Positions 1 to 9,206 of a stretch of DNA of 64,000 nucleotides are shown here, piece by piece. Made by a program: the position numbers and the translations under genes. The notes below the pieces were generated by a model. The model saw only the letters and a program-made list of their open reading frames with translations, had not been told where the DNA came from and did no database searches. This DNA comes from CAWCDJ01 sp963794265 (GTDB lineage Bacteria; Acidobacteriota; Terriglobia; Bryobacterales; Bryobacteraceae): contig CAWCDJ010000001.1 in NCBI GenBank assembly GCA_963794265.1, forward strand, positions 930,001-994,000. Direction: 5' to 3'. Positions within the stretch are counted from its first letter, which is position 1; every line of letters starts with the position of its first letter.

Positions 1-1
1 G

Positions 2-1498
2 GAGACGCGGCTGACACTTCCCGACGTTCTCCGGCGCGTGCTCGCCAATGATCCGGACCTGCGCGTCGCGCGCATCCTGCGACAGGAAGCCGCCTACGGC
101 ATCACCGGCGCCCAGGGGGCCTACGATCCGGTCTTCGGCCTGAACGCGTATCACACCCGCGCCGTCACGCCGGTCGCTTCCATCCTGGGCGGAACGGAGA
201 CCGGCAAACTCACCCAGCAGGAGTGGAACTACACGCCGCAGCTTTCCGGCCTGACTCCCTGGTTCGGCGGATCCTACTCGCTCAATTTCGCAAACTCCCG
301 GCAAACTACCGATAGCCAGTTCCTCACGCTCAACCCGCAGTACCCGACCTCGGTCAACCTCAACCTCACCCAGCCCCTCTTCCGCGGACTGCGCTACGAC
401 GACGCCCGCCACCGCATCGACGTGGCCGTCCGCAACCGGCAATTGAGTTCCGAGCAGTTTCGCCAGCACCTCATCGAAGCCGTCAACCGCGCCATCGCCG
501 CCTATTGGGAACTCGACTACGCCCGGCGCAACCTCGACGTTCAGAGCGAAGCCGTCCGCCTGGCCGAGCGCCAGTATGAAAGCAACCGGCGCCAGGCCGA
601 GCAGGGCATCCTCGCTCCCGTGGACGTAGTGGCCGCGCAGACCCAGGTGGCCACGTTCCAGGAGGCGCTGTTTGCCGCCCAGCAGGCCGTCACCCAGGCC
701 GAAAACAATCTCAAGGCGATGATGCTTCCCGACCGCGCCGACCGCCTTTGGGCCAATGCCATCGTCACCGAGACTCCGGAGCCCGGGCGCTCCATTCTGC
801 CGGCGGTCTCCGAAGCCGTTCAGGAAGCGCTTCGCGACCGCCCGGAGCTCTCCGAAAGCGTCATCGGGCTCGAGATCAACAAATTCGATCAACGCCTCAG
901 CCGGGAACAGGCCAAACCGCAGATCAACGCGTTCGCCAACCTCAGCGCCACCGGCCTTTCGGGCGTGCCCGTCCCCCTGGGCGCCAACCCGTTCTCTCAG
1001 TTCCTGCCGGGCGGCCTCCCGGCGCTGCCGTCGCTCTTCGTGGGGACCTACGGGCAGTCTTTGAGTACCCTCACGGCCGGCAACTTTCCCAGCGCGCAGG
1101 TGGGCGTCGAGTTCAGCCTTCCGCTGCGAAACCGCACGGCACAAGCCCAGGTGGCTACGTCGGTGGCCGAGGGACGCCGCCTGCGCGCCTTGCGCGACCA
1201 GGTGGAAATGGCCATCGAAGCCGACGTCCGCAACGCGCTCCAGGCCGCCGTTACCGCCCAATCGCGCCTCGATGCCGCCACTCTCGCGCGCCAGTCCGCC
1301 GAAGAGCAGTACGCCAGCGAGCAGCGCCAGTTCCAGGCCGGAACCTCCACCGTCTTTCTGGTTCTACAGCGCCAGACCGACCTGATTAACGCCCGCAGCC
1401 GCGAAGTTCGCGCCCGCGCCGATTACGCCGAATCGCTCGCCAATGTCGATCGTGCGACCGCCCAAACCCTTGCTACCCAAGGAATCACCCTTGAATAG
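2..1498 (+). CDS. TolC-family outer membrane efflux protein (5' end outside window)
   Basis: This is the outer-membrane channel of a tripartite efflux or type I secretion system. The reading frame is open to the left edge, and the residues before the first possible GTG (position 38) read LTLPDVLRRVLANDPDLRVA, the usual first helix of the mature TolC domain. The true start and signal peptide therefore lie upstream of the window. The protein shows the two long alternating helical repeats of the family (roughly residues 130-230 and 350-480), rich in Ala, Gln, Glu and Arg, separated by strand-rich barrel segments. It ends with TAG at 1496. A periplasmic adaptor and an inner-membrane pump would be expected just upstream, but that cannot be seen. 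Substrate unknown. Confidence 0.88.
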   Translation, partial: ETRLTLPDVLRRVLANDPDLRVARILRQEAAYGITGAQGAYDPVFGLNAYHTRAVTPVASILGGTETGKLTQQEWNYTPQLSGLTPWFGGSYSLNFANSRQTTDSQFLTLNPQYPTSVNLNLTQPLFRGLRYDDARHRIDVAVRNRQLSSEQFRQHLIEAVNRAIAAYWELDYARRNLDVQSEAVRLAERQYESNRRQAEQGILAPVDVVAAQTQVATFQEALFAAQQAVTQAENNLKAMMLPDRADRLWANAIVTETPEPGRSILPAVSEAVQEALRDRPELSESVIGLEINKFDQRLSREQAKPQINAFANLSATGLSGVPVPLGANPFSQFLPGGLPALPSLFVGTYGQSLSTLTAGNFPSAQVGVEFSLPLRNRTAQAQVATSVAEGRRLRALRDQVEMAIEADVRNALQAAVTAQSRLDAATLARQSAEEQYASEQRQFQAGTSTVFLVLQRQTDLINARSREVRARADYAESLANVDRATAQTLATQGITLE

Positions 1499-1587
1499 CC
1501 CTATCTCGTCCAAATAGTACGGAATGGCACCCTGGCGAACCCCGCTCACGGTATACTGGCACGGTACGCTAACCGACAGAGACGGGC

Positions 1588-3978
1588 ATGACTGGATCGA
1601 CACAGTTGGGTGAATCTCACCCGGTTCCGGAAGACCTCGTTCGGACCTGCCATTCCCTCGTTTCCGCAATGGTGGAAGGCGTCGTTCAGCAGGATGCCGG
1701 CGGGCGCGTTGTCTTTTATAACCCGAGCGCCGCGCGCATTCTGGGTGAGCCGGTCGGCGAGTCGTTTCTGGCCGCCTTTCGTCCCACTCACGAACATTCC
1801 GCGCGGCAAGACGCCACGGACGCTTCCGGCAACGAACATCCCGCCACCCTTGCCCTGCGGACGGCCGCTCCCTGCACCGGAGCGATCCTGGGGATCCGCC
1901 GTGGCGACATAGTGACCTGGGTTTCCGTGAATTCGGTGCCTCTTCAGCGCCCCGGTGAGGACGCCCCCTACGGGGTTGTCTCGACCGTGACCGATATCAC
2001 CGGCTGGTACGTCGAGGAATTGGCCGTGCGGGCGCGGGAGAAAGTCTTCCGGCTCCTGGTCGAGAACCAGAACGAGGGCATCGGTATCGTGGATCTGGAG
2101 GAGCGCTTTCTCCTCACCAACCACGCCGGCGACGAAGTTTTCGGCGTCCCGCCGGGAGGGCTGGTTGGCCGGTCCCTGCTCGACTTTCTCACTCCCGAGA
2201 GCCGGCTCTCGATTGAAAACGAAACCAAGGCCCGGATTGCGGGCAAGCGCAGCCGATACGAACTCGAAATCGTGCGGGAGTCCGACAAAGCCCTGCGCAC
2301 CATACTCGTTTCGGCGGGGCCGCATTTCAACGATGAGGGAAAGATCTCGGGTTCGGTGGGCGTGTTCAGCGACATCACCGACCGAATCCACGTCGAGAGG
2401 GCGTTGCAGGAGAACGAAGCCCGCCTTCGCCTCACGTTTGACCAGGCTCCGATCGGCGCCGCCATGGTCGGCCTCGACGCCCGCTACCTCCACGTGAACG
2501 CGGCCTTCTGCCGGATGCTCGGCTACCAGGAGAGTGAACTGATCGGCAGGTGGGTCGCCGAGGTGACGCACCCCGAGGATGCCGCCGGCACCGAACAGAA
2601 CATCCGGCGGATAGCGCAGGAACCCGGAGCGTCCCAGTACGAAACCGAAAAGCGATACCTCCGGAAAGATGGTGGCGTCGTCTGGGCCCACCTGACCGTC
2701 ACCCTGCTGCGGCCTTCTTCCAACGCGGATCCTTATCTTTTGACGATGGTCCAGGACATCACCGCGCGCAAGCGCGCCGAAGCCGATAAGGCGCGACTTC
2801 AGGCACAGCTCCTGCAATCCCAGAAGATGGAATCCATCGGGCGCCTCGCCGGCGGGGTCGCCCACGACTTCAACAACCTGCTCACCGTGATCAACGGCTA
2901 TTCCTCGACAGTGCTCGATCTGATGAACACGGAAGACCCGCTGCGCGGGCACATCAGCGAGGTCTACAAGGCCGGAGAACGCGCCGCCGCCCTGGTCCGC
3001 CAGTTGCTCGCCTTCAGCCGGAAGCAGGTTCTGAAGCCAGACCGCATCGACCTGAACGAAATGGTGGCCGATATGGAGAAGATGCTCCGGCCCCTGATGG
3101 GGGAGGATGTCGAGATCGTCACCACGCTGGCGCCGGCACTCGACGCCGTGCTGGCGGATCGCCACCAGATGGAACAGGTGATCATGAACCTGGCTGTGAA
3201 CGCGCGGGATGCCATGCCGCACGGCGGCAAATTGTCGATCGAAACCGGCGGCACGGTCTGGGACGCTGCCTGCCCGAAGTGCGGCGCGGACGTGCACCCC
3301 GGCAACTACGTACGCATCTCCGTCCGCGATACCGGCACCGGCATAGACGATGCGATCCGGCAACACCTCTTCGAGCCCTTCTTCACCACCAAAGGCGTCG
3401 GCCACGGCACGGGCCTGGGTCTCGCCACGGTGCATGGGATCGTGCTTCAGAGCGGAGGCCACATCGACGTCGACACCAGCGCCGAGGCCGGAACCACGTT
3501 TCATGTTTACCTGCCGGCCGCCCCAGGGCATGTCTCGGCCCTGCCTGCGCCGGAACCCGGGCAGCCGCACGGCACGGGAACCATTCTTCTGGTGGAGGAT
3601 CAACCCGAAGTCCGGCGCTTTGTGGCGATTCTGCTCCGCGGATGCGGCTACCTGGTAATTGAATCGGCGGATGGCGAAGAGGCGCTGGAACAATGCGCGC
3701 AACCGGTCGATCTGCTGCTCACCGATGTCGTAATGCCCAAAATGAGCGGCACCGAACTGGCTGCCCGCATTCGTTCCATCCAGCCCCACGTCCGCGTGCT
3801 GTTCATGTCCGGATATTCGGACGAGGTGCTCTCCTGGCCGGACGATTCACGGCGCGGCACCGCGTTCATTCAGAAACCCTTCGGACTCGACGCACTGACC
3901 GCCAAGGTGCGCGAAGTGCTCCGCGCCGACGAACCCTCACCGCCCGGCGCTTTGCCGGATCAAACGAATCTCGAATAG
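1588..3978 (+). CDS. PAS-domain hybrid sensor histidine kinase with C-terminal receiver
   Basis: A cytoplasmic 796-residue hybrid kinase without visible membrane segments. Three PAS domains come first (about residues 15-140, 150-270 and 275-395), the last two followed by PAC-type ends. The HisKA dimerisation domain follows, with phospho-acceptor His426 in the GGVAHDFNNLL box, then the ATPase domain with the N-box NLAVNARDAMP and the G2 box GHGTGLGL. The receiver domain at the end (about 665-785) has phospho-acceptor Asp713 in LLLTDVVMPKMSG. The H-box with FNNLL is typical of HisKA kinases that act through their own receiver. A TATACT hexamer at 1552-1557 could be the -10 element, but I see no good -35. 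The last 42 bases overlap the convergent cyclotransferase gene. The ligand and output are unknown. Confidence 0.92.
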   Translation: MTGSTQLGESHPVPEDLVRTCHSLVSAMVEGVVQQDAGGRVVFYNPSAARILGEPVGESFLAAFRPTHEHSARQDATDASGNEHPATLALRTAAPCTGAILGIRRGDIVTWVSVNSVPLQRPGEDAPYGVVSTVTDITGWYVEELAVRAREKVFRLLVENQNEGIGIVDLEERFLLTNHAGDEVFGVPPGGLVGRSLLDFLTPESRLSIENETKARIAGKRSRYELEIVRESDKALRTILVSAGPHFNDEGKISGSVGVFSDITDRIHVERALQENEARLRLTFDQAPIGAAMVGLDARYLHVNAAFCRMLGYQESELIGRWVAEVTHPEDAAGTEQNIRRIAQEPGASQYETEKRYLRKDGGVVWAHLTVTLLRPSSNADPYLLTMVQDITARKRAEADKARLQAQLLQSQKMESIGRLAGGVAHDFNNLLTVINGYSSTVLDLMNTEDPLRGHISEVYKAGERAAALVRQLLAFSRKQVLKPDRIDLNEMVADMEKMLRPLMGEDVEIVTTLAPALDAVLADRHQMEQVIMNLAVNARDAMPHGGKLSIETGGTVWDAACPKCGADVHPGNYVRISVRDTGTGIDDAIRQHLFEPFFTTKGVGHGTGLGLATVHGIVLQSGGHIDVDTSAEAGTTFHVYLPAAPGHVSALPAPEPGQPHGTGTILLVEDQPEVRRFVAILLRGCGYLVIESADGEEALEQCAQPVDLLLTDVVMPKMSGTELAARIRSIQPHVRVLFMSGYSDEVLSWPDDSRRGTAFIQKPFGLDALTAKVREVLRADEPSPPGALPDQTNLE

Positions 3979-4785
3979 CTTCGGCCAGTACTTCCCGGTC
4001 ACAAACAGGCGGTCGCCCCGGGCATCGTAGGCAATCCCGTTCAGCACCTGCTCGGCGCCCTCCCTGCCCGGACGCCGGTCGGCCGGGTCCAACAGCCCCG
4101 TGAGATCGATCCATCCGCGCACCGCACCGCTCGCAGGGTCGATCCGCGCGATCCGATCCGTCTGCCACACATTGGCGAAGATCTCGCCCTTGACCCACTC
4201 GAGCTCGTTCAGGTTCGAGACCGGCTGGCCGTCCGCCGTCACCCTTATGCGTCCGGTTTCCCGCAGCGTTTCGGGGTCCCAGAAGCGAATTTCGGGCGTC
4301 CCGTCGTCCATGATGATGCGCTTGCCATCGGTCGTCATAGACCACCCCTGCCCCGGATACGAGAATTGTTTCTCAACCCCGAACGTCGCCAAGTCGTAGA
4401 CGAAGCCCACCTGCGTCGTGTAAGTGAGCTGGAGCAGCCGGTTCTTCCAGGCTACGATCCCCTCGCCGAAGTAAGCCTCGGGCAAGTCGCGCTTCTGAAC
4501 CACCTCGCCGGTTTCGAGTTTCACTTTGCGGACCGAGGATTGCGCCTCGATCCCCGTCGCTTCGTACAAATAACCGTCAAGGTAAAAGAGCCCTTCGGTG
4601 AACGCCTGCGGGTCGTGCGGGTAGGTGTGGACCACCTTGTACCCGTACTCCGCGATCCCGCGGGATTCGCTCGAAGAACCGCCGCACCCGGCCGTAGCCA
4701 AAAGCGCCGCCGCGAGAAGCGAAAGGCTCACCGCCGAGACGCGGAGACGCCGGGAATTTCCCGAAGAAATACTTCGCTCTCTCAA
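3937..4785 (-). CDS. Glutaminyl-peptide cyclotransferase (plant/bacterial glutamine cyclotransferase type), lipoprotein
   Basis: Predicted to convert N-terminal Gln of peptides to pyroglutamate; the family is a five-bladed beta-propeller unrelated to the animal enzyme. Family hallmarks are visible: HDPQAFTEGL near residue 58, YLYEATG, a GEGIVAW block, GQGWSMTTDG, LNELEWVKGEIFANVWQTD, and near the end GAEQVLNGIAYD and VTGKYWPKLFEI. The N-terminus carries a lipobox (LLATAGC), so it is probably lipid-anchored in the envelope. The start used is TTG at 4785, which keeps the Arg-rich n-region of the signal peptide; a shorter GTG start inside the signal is possible. The gene lies 62 bases behind the LolA-like gene and overlaps the convergent kinase gene by 42 bases. 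Confidence 0.88.
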   Translation of the reverse strand: MRERSISSGNSRRLRVSAVSLSLLAAALLATAGCGGSSSESRGIAEYGYKVVHTYPHDPQAFTEGLFYLDGYLYEATGIEAQSSVRKVKLETGEVVQKRDLPEAYFGEGIVAWKNRLLQLTYTTQVGFVYDLATFGVEKQFSYPGQGWSMTTDGKRIIMDDGTPEIRFWDPETLRETGRIRVTADGQPVSNLNELEWVKGEIFANVWQTDRIARIDPASGAVRGWIDLTGLLDPADRRPGREGAEQVLNGIAYDARGDRLFVTGKYWPKLFEIRLIRQSAGR

Positions 4786-4847
4786 AGCTCTAATCTGCTC
4801 TTTTCCTCTTCCCGGGGGCCTCGGCGTCCCGGCGGTGAAACACTGTG

Positions 4848-5645
4848 CTACTGCTTCTTCGTGGGGGGCGGCGGCGTCGTAGGCTTGTCTTCCACTACTC
4901 CGCCGTAATGAATCGTGGATTTGCCTTCGTACTTCTTATAATCCTGGTATCTCACGATCATGCGGATGCGCTGGTTTTCGCCGCTCTTGAAGTGCAGCGT
5001 ATCATCGGCGCGGGTATAGGTCGGGAACCAGTACTTGCCGTCGATTTGCTCGCGATAGGTCTCGAATTTCGGGAACTGGTTGTCGCCGCCCCGCTTGATC
5101 ACGCCTACGCCCTTGCCGTAAGTCTTCACGATCTGCAAGTCGCGGTCGTCCACCCAGATCTGGCCCTCGAAGTAGCGCTTTCCCTGCACCAGCTTCTTGG
5201 GTTTCACCGAAAACACGTAGGTGCCGATCTCGTCCACCTTCTCGCGTCCCAGGTACACGATGTCGTACTCGGGAATCTCGGAAGTGGTCAGCACGAACGG
5301 CTGCACGTTGCGCAGGTCCTGCTCGTCTTCGGGCGTCAGCAGGATGTTTCGCAGGGTCTGTACCGGTGCGTACACAACCTTTTCCATGCGCCGGCCCTCG
5401 GGGGTGAAAATGATATCCTCCACCAGTTCCCACTTGCCGCCCGTCGGATTCCCGTCCGGGTCCAGTTCCTCGAGTTTCACCGACTGCCGGTAGGTATAGT
5501 TGTTGCGTGCCTCGGCGAACTCGGCTTCCTTGGCGGCGAACTTCTGTATGATCTGTTGCGGATCCACGCTGTCGCCAGGGGCGTTGGCCGCCCAGACCGG
5601 CGCGCACACTGCGGCCAGCACGGCCGAAAGAACGATTCCTCGCAT
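4848..5645 (-). CDS. Secreted outer-membrane lipoprotein-sorting-like protein
   Basis: A 265-residue protein with a cleavable signal peptide (MRGIVLSAVLAAVCAPVWA). The body is strand-rich with the pattern IWVDDRDLQIVKTYGKGVG and FPTYTRADD, which resembles the half-barrel of LolA/LolB-like and outer-membrane lipoprotein-sorting proteins common in acidobacteria. The tail is a Pro/Thr/Lys-rich stretch. The ribosome site GAGGGT sits seven bases before the ATG. It follows the acyl-CoA dehydrogenase gene by 24 bases on the same strand, so co-transcription is likely, though no functional link to that enzyme is evident. The fold assignment is by appearance only; the cargo is unknown. Confidence 0.7.
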   Translation of the reverse strand: MRGIVLSAVLAAVCAPVWAANAPGDSVDPQQIIQKFAAKEAEFAEARNNYTYRQSVKLEELDPDGNPTGGKWELVEDIIFTPEGRRMEKVVYAPVQTLRNILLTPEDEQDLRNVQPFVLTTSEIPEYDIVYLGREKVDEIGTYVFSVKPKKLVQGKRYFEGQIWVDDRDLQIVKTYGKGVGVIKRGGDNQFPKFETYREQIDGKYWFPTYTRADDTLHFKSGENQRIRMIVRYQDYKKYEGKSTIHYGGVVEDKPTTPPPPTKKQ

Positions 5646-5669
5646 TTGACCCTCATTCGTGAGACGAAT

Positions 5670-6839
5670 TCACTTGCCCAACAGTTTCTTCGCGATGGTC
5701 AGCAATTGGATGTTGCTGGTGCCCTCGTAAATCCGTCCGATCTTCGCGTCCCGGTACAGCTTCTCGACCGGATAATCCTTCGTGATCCCCACCCCGCCGT
5801 GGATCTCGATCGACTTGGAAGCCACCTTCTCCGCCACTTCCGAGCTGTAGTACTTGGCCATCGCCGCTTCCGTCAGGAACGGCATCCCCGCATCCCGCAG
5901 CCGCGCCGCGTTGTACACCAGCAGGCGAGCCGCCTCGATCTCCACCGCCATCTTCGCAAGATCGAACTGTACCCCCTGGAAGTCGCCGATGGGCTTGCCG
6001 AACTGCTTCCGTTCCCTGGCGTACGCCGCGGCATACTCCAACGCGGCGCGGGCCAGCCCGATCATCTGGGCTCCGATCGCGATCCGCCCCTCGTTGAGCG
6101 TCTCAATCGCTATTTTATACCCCTGGCCCGGCGCGCCCATCAGGTTCTCGCGCGGTACCCGGCAGTTGTCCAGGATCAGCTCGCAGGTGGAAGAGGCCCG
6201 CAAACCCAGCTTGTCTTCCTTCTTCCCCACCTGAAAACCCGGAAATTCGCGCTCCACCAGGAACGCCGTGACGCCCCGGTATCCGACGGCCGGATGGGCG
6301 TTGGCGAACAACAGAAAGAATCCGGCTTCGGCGGCATTGGTAATCCACAGCTTCCGGCCCGTCAGCAGAAAATGGTCGCCGCAGTCCTGGGCACGGGTCG
6401 CCATGGCGAAGGCATCCGACCCCGAGCCGGCTTCGGAAAGCGCGTAGGACGCCACCGTAGTGGAGGCCAGCCGCGGCAGGTATTTCGATTTCTGCTCTGG
6501 CGTCGCCCATCGCAGCAGGGCGTTATTGCAGATGGTGTTCTGCACGTCCACGATCACGCCCGCCGATGGGTCCACCGCCGAAAGCTCCTCCACCGCCAGA
6601 ATCGCCTGAAAGAAGCTGCCTCCCTGGCCGCCGTACTCCTCGGGGATCTCGATTCCCATCAGCCCCATTTCGAAAAACTGGCGGATGATGTCTTTGCGAA
6701 ATGCGCCCGCCTCGTCCATCTCGCGGACGTACGGGCGGATCTCTTCGCGCGCGAACTTCCGAACGGTGGCCTGGAAAAAGTGCTCTTCTTCGGTGAGGGC
6801 GGTCAGTGGCCGCCCCTCCGCCTGCTCAGTGGCCAGCAT
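5670..6839 (-). CDS. Acyl-CoA dehydrogenase
   Basis: A 389-residue FAD enzyme for alpha,beta-desaturation of acyl-CoA, passing electrons to electron-transfer flavoprotein. The three family blocks are intact: the FAD/substrate signature YALSEAGSGSDAFAM (about 132-146), QFGKPIGDFQGVQFDLAKM (about 275-293), and the C-terminal IYEGTSNIQ with Glu372 as the likely catalytic base, the position used by short- and medium-chain enzymes. Length is normal. The gene starts nine bases after alanine dehydrogenase, so the two are co-transcribed; this hints at amino-acid or branched-chain acyl-CoA breakdown. Exact chain length cannot be told from the sequence. Confidence 0.93.
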   Translation of the reverse strand: MLATEQAEGRPLTALTEEEHFFQATVRKFAREEIRPYVREMDEAGAFRKDIIRQFFEMGLMGIEIPEEYGGQGGSFFQAILAVEELSAVDPSAGVIVDVQNTICNNALLRWATPEQKSKYLPRLASTTVASYALSEAGSGSDAFAMATRAQDCGDHFLLTGRKLWITNAAEAGFFLLFANAHPAVGYRGVTAFLVEREFPGFQVGKKEDKLGLRASSTCELILDNCRVPRENLMGAPGQGYKIAIETLNEGRIAIGAQMIGLARAALEYAAAYARERKQFGKPIGDFQGVQFDLAKMAVEIEAARLLVYNAARLRDAGMPFLTEAAMAKYYSSEVAEKVASKSIEIHGGVGITKDYPVEKLYRDAKIGRIYEGTSNIQLLTIAKKLLGK

Positions 6840-6848
6840 AGTGCGAGC

Positions 6849-7961
6849 TTACTCCACGGTTGTCAGTTGGCGCCACTGCCGGCCCTGCGACTCGGCCACT
6901 CCGCCGTGGGTCACATAACCGTTGTACGTGTTCACGCCCTTGCGCAACCCCGGGTGCCGCTCGCAGGCGGCTTCGAGCCCGTGGCCGGCCAGTTCCATCA
7001 GGTAAGGAAAAGTCGCGTTGGTCAGGGCCAGCGTGGAGGTGTGCGGCACGGCCGCCGGCATGTTCGATACGCAGTAGTGCAGCACGCCATCCACGGTGTA
7101 TACCGGCTCGGTATGGGTGGTGGCGTGCGAGGTCTCGAAGCAACCGCCCTGGTCGATCGCCACATCCACCACCACCGCCCCGCGCTTCATCGTGGCGATC
7201 ATTTCGCGCCGCACCAGCTTGGGGGCCGAGGCTCCCGGAATCAGCACCGCGCCTACCACCAGGTCGGCGGTCTTCAGATTTTCCCCAATCGTCCAGGTGT
7301 TGGACGCCAGCGTCACAACCTGGCCGTTGAAAATGTCGTCGAGTTGGCGCAGACGGTTCAAGTCCCGGTCGATGATCGTGACGTGCGCACCCAATCCCAG
7401 CGCCATCTTCGCGGCGTTGGTTCCCACGATTCCGCCGCCCAGGATCACCGCGTTTGCCGGCGCCACGCCCGGGACTCCGCCCAGCAGAATGCCCCGTCCC
7501 CCGTTCGGCTTCTCGAGGTATTGCGCGCCCACCTGCACCGACATGCGTCCGGCCACTTCGCTCATCGGCGTGAGCAGCGGCAGGGAGCCGTCGCTCTCCA
7601 CAATCGTTTCATAGGCCACGCCATTCACCCGGGAATCGAGCAGGCGGTCCGTCAACTCCGGAAGCGGCGCGAGGTGCAGGTATGTGAACAGGATCAGCCC
7701 GGGACGAAAATGCGCGTATTCGCCCGGCTGCGGCTCCTTCACTTTGACCACCAGGTCAGCCTTGCCCCAAACCTCGGCAGCGTTCGCCAGAATCTGCGCG
7801 CCCGCCTGCATATACTCACGGTCGGTAATGGAACTGCCGTCACCCGCGTGTGACTCTACCAGAACGTCGTGGCCCGCCTCGCGCAGCGCGGTCACCCCAC
7901 TCGGCACCAGTCCAACGCGGGTCTCGTGGTCTTTGATCTCCTTCGGAACGCCAACAATCAT
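6849..7961 (-). CDS. ald: Alanine dehydrogenase
   Basis: Catalyses NAD-dependent oxidative deamination of L-alanine to pyruvate and ammonia. The 370-residue length is exactly that of the family. The N-terminal domain has MIVGVPKEIKDHETRVGLVP and the active-site residues Lys75 (VKVKEP) and His96 (YLHLAP); the Rossmann fold has VILGGGIVGTNAAKMA; Asp of DVAIDQGGCFE is the remaining catalytic residue. The C-terminal NMPAAVPHTSTLALTNATFPY block is typical of Ald rather than of transhydrogenase alpha subunits. The ribosome site GGAGA lies seven bases before ATG. It is the first gene of a minus-strand group with the acyl-CoA dehydrogenase. Confidence 0.96.
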   Translation of the reverse strand: MIVGVPKEIKDHETRVGLVPSGVTALREAGHDVLVESHAGDGSSITDREYMQAGAQILANAAEVWGKADLVVKVKEPQPGEYAHFRPGLILFTYLHLAPLPELTDRLLDSRVNGVAYETIVESDGSLPLLTPMSEVAGRMSVQVGAQYLEKPNGGRGILLGGVPGVAPANAVILGGGIVGTNAAKMALGLGAHVTIIDRDLNRLRQLDDIFNGQVVTLASNTWTIGENLKTADLVVGAVLIPGASAPKLVRREMIATMKRGAVVVDVAIDQGGCFETSHATTHTEPVYTVDGVLHYCVSNMPAAVPHTSTLALTNATFPYLMELAGHGLEAACERHPGLRKGVNTYNGYVTHGGVAESQGRQWRQLTTVE

Positions 7962-8025
7962 TACGTTTCTCCGGAGATTAGCTTAACACCACTACACCGT
8001 AGGTATACCTGGTGTTCAGCCCATT

Positions 8026-8838
8026 TTAATGGTTCAAGCGGAGGATGGAAGCCGCCGCCATCGTCCGCACGCTTGTGTGCGAGTCCTTGAGCAGCGGGAT
8101 TAATCTATCGATACTCGCGGGGTTCCCGAGGTCTCCCAGCCCCTTGGCCGCCTCGACCTGCACGGCCGGGTTCTTATCCTGCAAGGCCCATTCGAGCGTA
8201 TTCAGGGCCGCGAGGTCTTTCTCCTTGGCCAGCGACGCGGCCGCTTCGGCCCTGCCGCTTCCGCCGTGCGACCGTTCGGCTGCCGCCTGGCGGGCCGCCG
8301 TCATCCCTATAGCGGCCGGTGGGAACACGATGCCCGACGCTCCAGCCGCGCCCGTGAAGATGAGGTTTTTCGGATGTAGCAGGTTCTGCCGAGCGTTGCG
8401 CCTGGCATTCGCCATCATTCCCGGCTCCGGCTTGTCCGCACCTTTGAGAACCGCGATCATGAACTGCTCGCCCGCCGGATCCCCCAGTTCCGTCAACGAC
8501 CTGGCCGCGGCAAAACCCACTTCCGGACTGTCGCTGAGGGCCTTCTTCAGCGCCGGAACCGCCGATTGTGCTTTCATGTCTCCCAGCGCCAGCGCCGCGG
8601 TCTGGCGCACCCGGGTCGATCCGTCGTGTTGAAGGATGGCCACGACTTTCTGCACGGCCTGCTGATTGGTCGCCGGCAACGTCGACATCGCGGCCACCGT
8701 CTGTTCGCGGTGTTCCAGCCGGTTGGCGTGCAGCCCTTCGTCCAGAGTCTTCCATGCCCTGCTCGCGGTCGGTGAATCCGCTGCCAGCAGAGTCCCCGTT
8801 AGGAATGCAGCTGATAAAACCAAGTATCGGCACTTCAT
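8026..8838 (-). CDS. Secreted HEAT-repeat protein
   Basis: A 270-residue protein with a signal peptide ending near LAA-DSP (residues 1-20). The rest consists of about five HEAT/PBS-lyase-type helical repeats, for example AVQKVVAILQHDGSTRVRQT, AVPALKKALSDSPEVGFAAA and IDRLIPLLKDSHTSVRTMAA, each with the Asp/Val/Arg pattern at the turn. Between the third and fourth repeats is a longer Gly/Ala-rich segment (about 135-190) with a possible hydrophobic stretch, GAAGASGIVFPPAAIG. HEAT repeats bind other proteins; there is no enzymatic motif. It stands alone, 64 bases upstream of the alanine dehydrogenase gene start on the same strand. Confidence 0.82.
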   Translation of the reverse strand: MKCRYLVLSAAFLTGTLLAADSPTASRAWKTLDEGLHANRLEHREQTVAAMSTLPATNQQAVQKVVAILQHDGSTRVRQTAALALGDMKAQSAVPALKKALSDSPEVGFAAARSLTELGDPAGEQFMIAVLKGADKPEPGMMANARRNARQNLLHPKNLIFTGAAGASGIVFPPAAIGMTAARQAAAERSHGGSGRAEAAASLAKEKDLAALNTLEWALQDKNPAVQVEAAKGLGDLGNPASIDRLIPLLKDSHTSVRTMAAASILRLNH

Positions 8839-8915
8839 AACCTGGAGGCTGCATCCGGGCTGCCTTCGGATGAAAACGCACTGCGTCTTCGCACCACTCG
8901 GGAGACAATAAGGGC

Positions 8916-9182
8916 ATGGAGTATACGGATTCCACCGTCGATATCGGAACTGGTGTTTCCGGGGCCGGATTAGCCATCGATTTCTCGGCGGTCATCACGA
9001 AGGTCGAGAGCGAAGCAGAGGTTCGGCTTCTGCCGCCCGGCTCGGTCATCGGAGATCTCCACGGGGGTCTCACATTCACCGACGCGGTCGCGGCTGCCCT
9101 TGAGTGCCGCAGCCTGGGCGGGTGGCAGGAATCGCGATCACCCGGTGGCGAAATCTGGACAATTATCGTCCTCAATCGGTAA
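8916..9182 (+). CDS. Small hypothetical protein
   Basis: An 88-residue open frame filling the gap between the HEAT gene and the glycosyltransferase gene. It starts at ATG after a possible GGGAG site 16 bases upstream, which is rather far. Codon use is like the neighbouring genes (third positions mostly G or C). I recognise no family. The composition is mixed, acidic, with no signal peptide, membrane segment or Cys pair; the end GGEIWTIIVLNR looks like a buried strand. It may be real or a chance frame; it ends 24 bases before the TTG start of the next gene on the same strand. Confidence 0.45.
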   Translation: MEYTDSTVDIGTGVSGAGLAIDFSAVITKVESEAEVRLLPPGSVIGDLHGGLTFTDAVAAALECRSLGGWQESRSPGGEIWTIIVLNR

Positions 9183-9206
9183 CCCTCCCCGCGTTATGCT
9201 AGTGGC

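Noticed and set aside
1525..1575. Sigma-54-like promoter (TGGCAC) before the hybrid kinase
   Set aside because: TGGCAC is present at 1525 and 1557 but neither is followed at the right distance by TTGC.
4845..7853. A 1002-codon open frame on the plus strand opposite alanine and acyl-CoA dehydrogenase
   Set aside because: It is rich in His, Arg and Gly, has no domain, and lies exactly opposite two genes with intact catalytic motifs. High GC makes such antisense frames long.
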